From positions 3,040,215 through 3,104,214 of the forward strand of contig JAJEKV010000005.1 in assembly GCA_021234155.1 (NCBI GenBank): DNA of 64,000 nucleotides, written 5' to 3'. Numbering within the stretch: the first letter of the stretch is position 1; every line of letters begins with the position of its first letter. Source of the stretch: Isoetes taiwanensis (taxonomy: Eukaryota; Streptophyta; Lycopodiopsida; Isoetales; Isoetaceae). Below, piece after piece: positions 58,660-64,000 of the stretch. The notes under the pieces were generated by a model. It searched no databases. It saw only the letters and a program-made list of their open reading frames with translations, and was not told where the DNA came from. Both the position numbers and the translations under genes were made by a program.

Positions 58660-59110
58660 AAAGAAAGCCAAAAGGATTTGAATTGTTGAAGGAAGCTTTA
58701 ACAAACGCCCCAGGCTTAACCCCCGCCGACCGGAGAAGGATAAGCTTGTAGCAGCAGTAAAGATAGCTACAAAGTGCGGTGCTTATGCAAGAAGAACGTG
58801 TGGTAGCGTATGATTCCGTGAAGATGAACGACGCCAGACGCCACAATTCAACAACGCACGATCGGGGAGTTGCTTGCGGTTGTCGGGGCATTAAGAATAT
58901 GGAGGCACTATCTCTTGGGAAGGAAGTTCCAATTGGATACCGACCATCGAGCCTCCAATATGTATTCACGCAACCACACCTCAATCTGAGGCGGAGATGG
59001 ATGGAGTTCCTCGAAGAATATGACTTTGATATAGTCTACAAGCCGGGGAAGCTCAATGTGGTAGCGGATCGCTTTCAAGGCACCCCGACAACTAGAGTGC
59101 ATTGCAGCGC
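58660..59110 (+). pseudogene. gypsy RNase H domain
   Basis: VVAYDSVKMNDARRHNSTTH near 58800-58860 corresponds to the V-AY-SRKLN-AE-NY region, and RRWMEFLEEYDFDIVYKPGK followed by LNVVADR (58995-59075) is the typical gypsy RNase H end (normally NVVADALSR). Confidence 0.87.
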
Positions 59111-59239
59111 CAATTTCAACGCTCTCGGCGACTTTGGTAAGAAGATTGAAGAGTCCTTGCCAATGGATGTGGATTTGGGGAAGTATGGGTAAGCCTCTCT
59201 AAAGGAGGCTAGAGCAGGATAAAGAACGGGGAGGCCTTC

Positions 59240-60010
59240 AAGCATTATAAGAAGGAAGGCAACTGTTATACCATAAGAACAAGTTGTGCGTGCAGAATCA
59301 TCGGGTGTAAGGAAGTTGATCCTCCATGACACGCGCTGCTTGACCCAATAGCTGGCCATGCGGGATTCATGAAAACATATTTCAAAGTCTTGCAGCAGCT
59401 ATTATTAGCCAGGGGAATGAAGAAGCAAATAGCTTCGCTACATCAAGGAATGTCGGCTATGCCCGTGACGAAGGCGGAGCAGCTTAATTCGGGGGCATTA
59501 GAGCCATTAGCGGTTACCAAGCGCTAAGTGGGAGGTAATCGGCATGGATTTCATCCGCGGGACTCCCAAACGTGAGAGCAAGGATGCCTTGATGGTAGTG
59601 GTCGACAAGTTGTCAAAGATGGCACATTTTGTGCCTTGCGGGACCACGGAATCAGACTATGGATCTGACAAAGCTCTTCACCAAAGAGATCTTCGGGCTT
59701 CATGGCATGCCAAGGGAGATTATCTCCGGCAGAGATCCGAAGTTCATGAGTGCCTTTTGGCAAGACCTCTTTCGCGACGATTCAGACCAAGCTATCCATG
59801 AGCGGCGGTATCATCCTCTCGAGACGGATGGCCAAGCGGAGGCGGACCAACAGGATCTTAGAAGACATGCTCTGAAACTATATGCGGAATAAGCAAAGTA
59901 TGTGGGAAGAATTCATTCACTTGGTGGAGTTTGCATACAATAGCACCAAAGCGAGGAATGCGTCCCGGATGTAGCCATTTATGATCAATTCACGACTATC
60001 GATTGCCTAA
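59240..60010 (+). pseudogene. gypsy integrase
   Basis: The zinc-binding part lies around 59310-59480 (AGHAGFMKTYFK with breaks). The catalytic core starts near 59544 with MDFIRGTPKRESKDALMVVV and DKLSKMAHFVPC, then in a second frame LTKLFTKEIFGLHGMPREII, SGRDPKFMSAFWQDLF, where the expected SDR motif has Gly for the catalytic Asp, and ETDGQAEADQQ with the catalytic Glu. The Gly may be a sequence error, since the codon lies next to a CGGCAG run. Confidence 0.88.
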
Positions 60011-60179
60011 CTCGGACACTTGGCACAACCAGTGTCAAAAAGTAGAAGTTTAGCGGCCGGATGTTGGCCGATATCACGGCGGCTTCGTGGAAGAAGTTCG
60101 AGGTTATCGCTAGCGGCAAGAAGTCGTCGAGAAAAGAGCATCGTAGACAAGCATCGAGCGGTCGAGAGAGTTCAAAGTT

Positions 60180-60620
60180 GGAGATGATGTTTGGCTCAAG
60201 ATCAAGGTAAAAGCGGTGGCTTCGAGTTAGGAATTGCAAGAAGCTTGCTCCAAGGTGGGCTGGACCCTTCAGAATAATCAAGAGAGTAGGTAATCAATCC
60301 TACAAGTTGGAATTGCCCGCACACCTAAAGATCCATAAGGTCTTCCGTGAGTTTGTTGAAGAAGCATACTCCAAATCCGGCAGAAGTCTTGGACACTCAA
60401 CGTTGTTGGAAATGACGGAGGAAGCAGCTGGAAATAGTTCGAAATGATTCTTGATAGAGCTTTTAAGAAGACAAGGAGGTCAAATTCCTCCGATTACTTG
60501 GTCAAGTGGAAACACTTGCCGGTGGAAGCGCCACGTGGGTACTTAAGAAAGATTTAGTAAAAGCGGTACCCACAATTTATGGAGCAATGGGGCCGGCAAG
60601 GTCATCTCCGAAGAAATGGG
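60180..60620 (+). pseudogene. gypsy integrase C-terminus and chromodomain
   Basis: KFKVGDDVWLKIK (60168-60210) is the usual GD-V-LK motif after integrase. The chromodomain follows: SDYLVKWKHLPVE (60489-60528) continues, one frame on, with ATWVLKKDLVKAVPTIYG (60528-60580). Chromodomains bind methylated histone tails and guide insertion into heterochromatin. This places the element among the chromoviruses. Confidence 0.83.
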
Positions 60621-60659
60621 CTCGAGCATGTCGATTTCGCGTGGGTTAATTCTTGTATA

Positions 60660-61500
60660 GATTAATCTCGCGCATGCAACCTATGCTTGGTATGGGTCGC
60701 ATCTTGCTTTGTCTGCAGATGATGAGACCACTCACGGTGATCTCTAGGGCGTGGTGTAATGTCAATGTAGGCATGACCGCGTTTCCGCTTTAGGCGAGTG
60801 GAAGGTAGATTAGAAAGTCTACTTGTCCCGTCCCACGAGGAAGGAGGCGACCTCGAGAGAAAGAGGCTCATTAAGGAATGCATTGATAGGGAAAAGCACC
60901 TTTAGCCCCATATATGCTTTGATAGGAGGAATCCATCCTTCCATTTGCGAAGGATATCCTCCACGTTGGGCAACTAGAGGTGTAGGCATGAGTGGCATAT
61001 AGGCATATAGGCTATCTCCACGGCCATTATGGAAGATTCATCCTCTTCCTGTAGGAGATTAGCCATGCATTCATGTAGATAGGTGGGTTGGTCACCATAT
61101 AACCAAAATTTATTAAAAAATAAAAGCGGTACTAGCGTGGTGTCGACACAGAGGCGGTGAGAGAGCTCCGGGAGGGCAAGGGAGGTCGAACTCACGAAGA
61201 CTTACAACACAAGTTTTGTTGGAATGTGTTGCAAGGAATGAAGAGTACCTCGGACGAGAATTATAGATATGAAATGTTGAAATTTAGTCTAACTTAAGAT
61301 AGTGAATAACTTGTTAATGGTGTTATGAATTGATAAGTATTCCATAATATAATAACGTAATAATGTTCTAAAAGTAATTACCTTAGAGTAATCGCGATAA
61401 ATGTATAAAGATTATATTGTAGGTATCCGTTGATTGCGGGTTGCGGGTTAGGAAGATCCCAAGGTGGGGAGACCCGATCTTTGCCGGACGACATCATTTC
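60660..61500 (+). other. 3' non-coding part of the gypsy element
   Basis: After the chromodomain no conserved protein is seen. AT-rich sequence at 61260-61420 leads to the polypurine tract. Confidence 0.7.
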
Positions 61501-61513
61501 AAGGTGGGGAGAA
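61501..61513 (+). other. Polypurine tract of the gypsy element
   Basis: AAGGTGGGGAGAA lies directly before TGTGGCG, the start of the 3' LTR. A near copy (AAGGTGGGGAGA) at 61461-61473 may be a duplicate. Confidence 0.9.
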
Positions 61514-63080
61514 TGTGGCGTTCCAAAGCCACGATATCTCCTCGGGGCGTACATTATCTTTGCGCCGCAGCCATACCGCCACCCCCGATTGGCGTGTAAT
61601 GCATAGCGGATAGCCGGTAAAGTAGCCCTAGGGGCAACTTGCTAGGAGTGTTCATATATTATTAATGTGCACATGTGCACATTAATGAGAACACACCTTT
61701 CCATGTTGGCATATTTTGCCACCTAGCCACTAAAGGCAAGTGGGGCCTTTCAATTATCCCACATGCCAAATTGGGTAATTGGAAACCCTAGCCTAAACCC
61801 CATGTCTATTTAGGGTAGGAAAACCCTAGCTTGCTAGTTTTTTAGTCCTTAGGGTTTTAGAGCTTCGGTTTTGGCTGCCCGAGGAGCCAAAACCCGCCTC
61901 CAGAGCGCCCAAGCCCAATTAGCCATCGGTTTCCACTGAATTCGATCAGCTCGGCCCGGGATGGTTGAACTTCGAGTCGGGAGGAGCCACTCAAGGATCG
62001 GTATTTGGTCAATTTAATAGCTTAAACCGTCTTCTAGTCATAGAATCGGTAGGTTTAGACTATTAAATTGCCCATAGTAGTTATCTAGATCTTAGATCTC
62101 GGACACTAACTAAAGAACCTAACTCTATGATTGGATCTAGTTCTTTAGTTCTTCTGTGATATATTTGGACGATGTATTTCTGTGAACTCCTTGTATTGGG
62201 AAGGGGGGTAGAGGCCCTAAAGCTTGTAGTTGATGCTCCTAGAGTAGCCTCTCTAGCACACTGTAGATTCGGCCTGTGTACAAGAGCCACACCTGGTTGT
62301 GGGTGAAGGGGCGGCCCGGCTAAGAAGGAGATTCATGTCTGATTCTTGAGCGATCCCCACGGTGTGTAAAGCCTACAGGGGATCATTGTGACTAGGTCGA
62401 TGGCTTACCACCGAAAGTGCGGGTAAGGCATGGGCTCGAACTGCAGTGAAGTGGTGTACACTTTCCGGTGGGTTCGGTCGAATCGAGGCGGTGGCCCTCT
62501 AGTCACCTTGAGTCAGCATGTAGATCTCTGGAGGGAGTGATCCCTACCTGCCCCATCGGGACTGGGATGATGACCCCAGGAATAGCCCTTCTGGCTATGC
62601 ACCCGGCGGGCTACAGTCAGGTCCCAACACTTTTCAGCCTACTCTGCAAAGTGTGCACAGGAGGGGCGGATGGAGTGGACAACCCTATGCCATGTTCTTA
62701 TGCCAGCCAAATCCATTGCCATGAATTACGTCCCATAGCGAACTCACGGAGACCCAAGCCGTCGATCATCCTTTGAGTCTGAGCCTTGGGTAGGATCCCC
62801 TATGTGATGTCTTGATCTTTGTCTATCTTGATATGAGGAGGACCATCCTTCGAGATGGTCCCGGGGATGTTGATGTATGTGCTCTTGACATGTATGTTTT
62901 AAGCTTCCGCGACTAGGTAGGCCACGAGGGAGGCGGGGTAGAATGACACCTTCACTCTTCCCAGACTTCGTTCACGGGTGCGGTGATATGTGGAGGGCCA
63001 CTGTCGGCATGGAGTGGTGTGGGGAAGAACTCCTGTTTGTATCACGGTGAGTGCAGGTATACGAGTAGAGGGCGTCCGCG
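61514..63080 (+). repeat. 3' LTR of the gypsy chromovirus (1567 bp)
   Basis: It starts TGTGGCGTTCC and ends GGCGTCCGCG (CA expected, read as CG), followed by GGATA. Confidence 0.94.
61661..61686. promoter_or_regulatory. Perfect 26-bp palindrome in the 3' LTR
   Basis: It is identical to 50095-50120. Confidence 0.88.
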
Positions 63081-64000
63081 GGATAGGGAAAATATTTCCA
63101 AAAACTTTAAAATTTGGAGTTAAACCAAATGCTCCTGAAGTGCTTAACAATACGTCTCTTGAAGTGCTTAGCAATACGTCTCTGTTCAAAAATTTGGATA
63201 TTGGAACATGCTTAGAAAACATTTCAACTAGCAAAAGAGTATAAACTGATCTTTAGCGAAAAAAAACACATGTGAGCCTATCTTTTAAAAGGAACTTCTA
63301 GTATATTAAGACAACAGAAGGATAGCGTTACTTCATATACTGCTGACCAGACCGTTTTATCCTGTTTTAACAGTATTATAACTTTAACAGTATTATAACT
63401 TATAAGTTTCCAAGCAAAACATCAAATTTACTTGTCTCAAATAAGGTTTTTCTGCGCAAAAATAGCCTGACGTTGCAACTTACTTCTACTGCATTCAAAA
63501 TTCAGAAATAGATGTGACCTGAACAGTTTGAAAACAAGCTTTTGCTCACAAAAGTTGACCTCGTTTTTGACAGATAGAAACATCATTGAATGACTTCTTC
63601 TTGCAGATAATACATTTATCCGAGTGCTTCATGCTAGTGAAAGCAAAAAGAGAAGGTAGAAGAAACTCCGGTTACCTGCAGCCAAACAAATCAAACATTA
63701 GCCTAATGAGGGTAATGAAGAAATGGCTAGCAGGTAAGCATTGAAGTTTCTTGGCTCATCGCCTTTCAACCTGATACTATAGATGAAAATCGTATCATAA
63801 TGACCACGAATCATAAATATTCATTACGTATTGTAAAGGATAAGTAGAGTTTAGATAAACTTCTGGCTTGTACTACCATTTCAAATCTTGATCTTGCATC
63901 TTTGGAGCATATGCCATCCATGTTGCCAGTAAAAGAAATCGTAGAACAATAGTATACAAGACCTCTAGCAATCATAAATTACAACAAAAGTGCTTTACTG
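63081..64000 (-). mobile_element. Continuation of the interrupted Penelope-like unit
   Basis: GGATA (63081-63085) is the right target duplication. The sequence that follows continues the minus-strand unit whose tail lies at 49491-49944 and reaches its conserved block at 63669-63773. A 24-bp tandem word (GAAGTGCTTA-CAATACGTCTCTT) occurs twice at 63137-63185 and TTAACAGTATTATAACTT twice at 63367-63402. No RT or ORF1 exon lies in this part. Confidence 0.7.
63669..63773 (-). other. Conserved ~100-bp non-coding block, unit interrupted by gypsy
   Basis: On the minus strand GGTTGAAAGGCGATGAGCC, ATGCTTACCTGCTAGCC, CATTACCCTCATTAGGCTAA and TTTGGCTGCAGGTAACCGG keep all elements of the block, including TTACCTG and CAGGTAA. 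Confidence 0.82.

Larger units (their letters stand above)
49950..63080 (+). mobile_element. Ty3/gypsy chromovirus, full structure, frames broken
   Basis: Two LTRs of about 1.58 kb enclose an 10-kb interior: initiator-Met primer site, a long leader with repeated hairpins, gag, protease, RT, RNase H, integrase, chromodomain and polypurine tract. RT before integrase defines Ty3/gypsy; the chromodomain defines a chromovirus. GGATA flanks both ends (49945-49949 and 63081-63085). Every coding domain is split over frames, yet the LTRs are otherwise very similar, which suggests a recent insertion with sequence errors rather than long decay. Confidence 0.94.

Overview
The window looks like nuclear DNA from a land plant with a large, transposon-filled genome. 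The evidence is plant-type Ty1/copia and chromodomain Ty3/gypsy elements primed by initiator tRNA-Met, a decayed PPR gene, a Helitron end, very long (TA)n, (GA)n and purine tracts, and no intact host gene. A non-seed plant such as a fern or lycophyte is plausible, but nothing fixes the species. I found no rRNA, functional tRNA or CRISPR array, and almost every coding region belongs to a mobile element.

Layout. 1-4277: a purine-strand tract, then AT-rich DNA without a convincing gene. 4278-9190: a minus-strand Ty1/copia element, decayed, with a complete 3' LTR and only about 140 bp of the 5' LTR. 9191-16285: AT-rich DNA with a Helitron 3' terminus (10.92 kb), short tandem duplications and a PPR pseudogene (14.1-14.8 kb). 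16286-17737: GA-rich satellite. 17738-about 21.3 kb: the 5' LTR and leader of a truncated Ty3/gypsy element, followed by a GTTTAAAC-rich stretch and a histone H3-like remnant. 21.69-26.4 kb: a large fold-back (inverted-repeat) structure with tRNA-like A/B boxes and a strong central hairpin.

26.5-49.9 kb, resuming at 63.1-64.0 kb, is the most interesting part: at least four units of one retroelement family on both strands. Its 700-codon reverse transcriptase (31314-33410, intact) resembles Penelope-like elements and has no visible GIY-YIG endonuclease. It is preceded by a separate ORF1 that appears to contain a spliced intron. Units are bounded by (TA)n tracts, carry LTR-like direct repeats (26529-28795 = 33569-35829; 39722-40296 = 44309-44889), and share a conserved ~100-bp non-coding block.

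49950-63080 is one Ty3/gypsy chromovirus: LTRs of about 1.58 kb, a GGATA target duplication, initiator-Met primer site, polypurine tract, gag, protease, RT, RNase H, integrase and chromodomain, all in broken frames. It is inserted into a unit of the Penelope-like family. Its leader carries four related hairpins and two TATA-box modules.

Repeated copies in this window differ mostly at CAG/CTG trinucleotides (CTG versus ACG, CAG versus CG or CGG). That pattern looks like copy-specific sequence error at methylated CHG sites rather than ordinary mutation, so many of the reading-frame breaks reported here may not be real.
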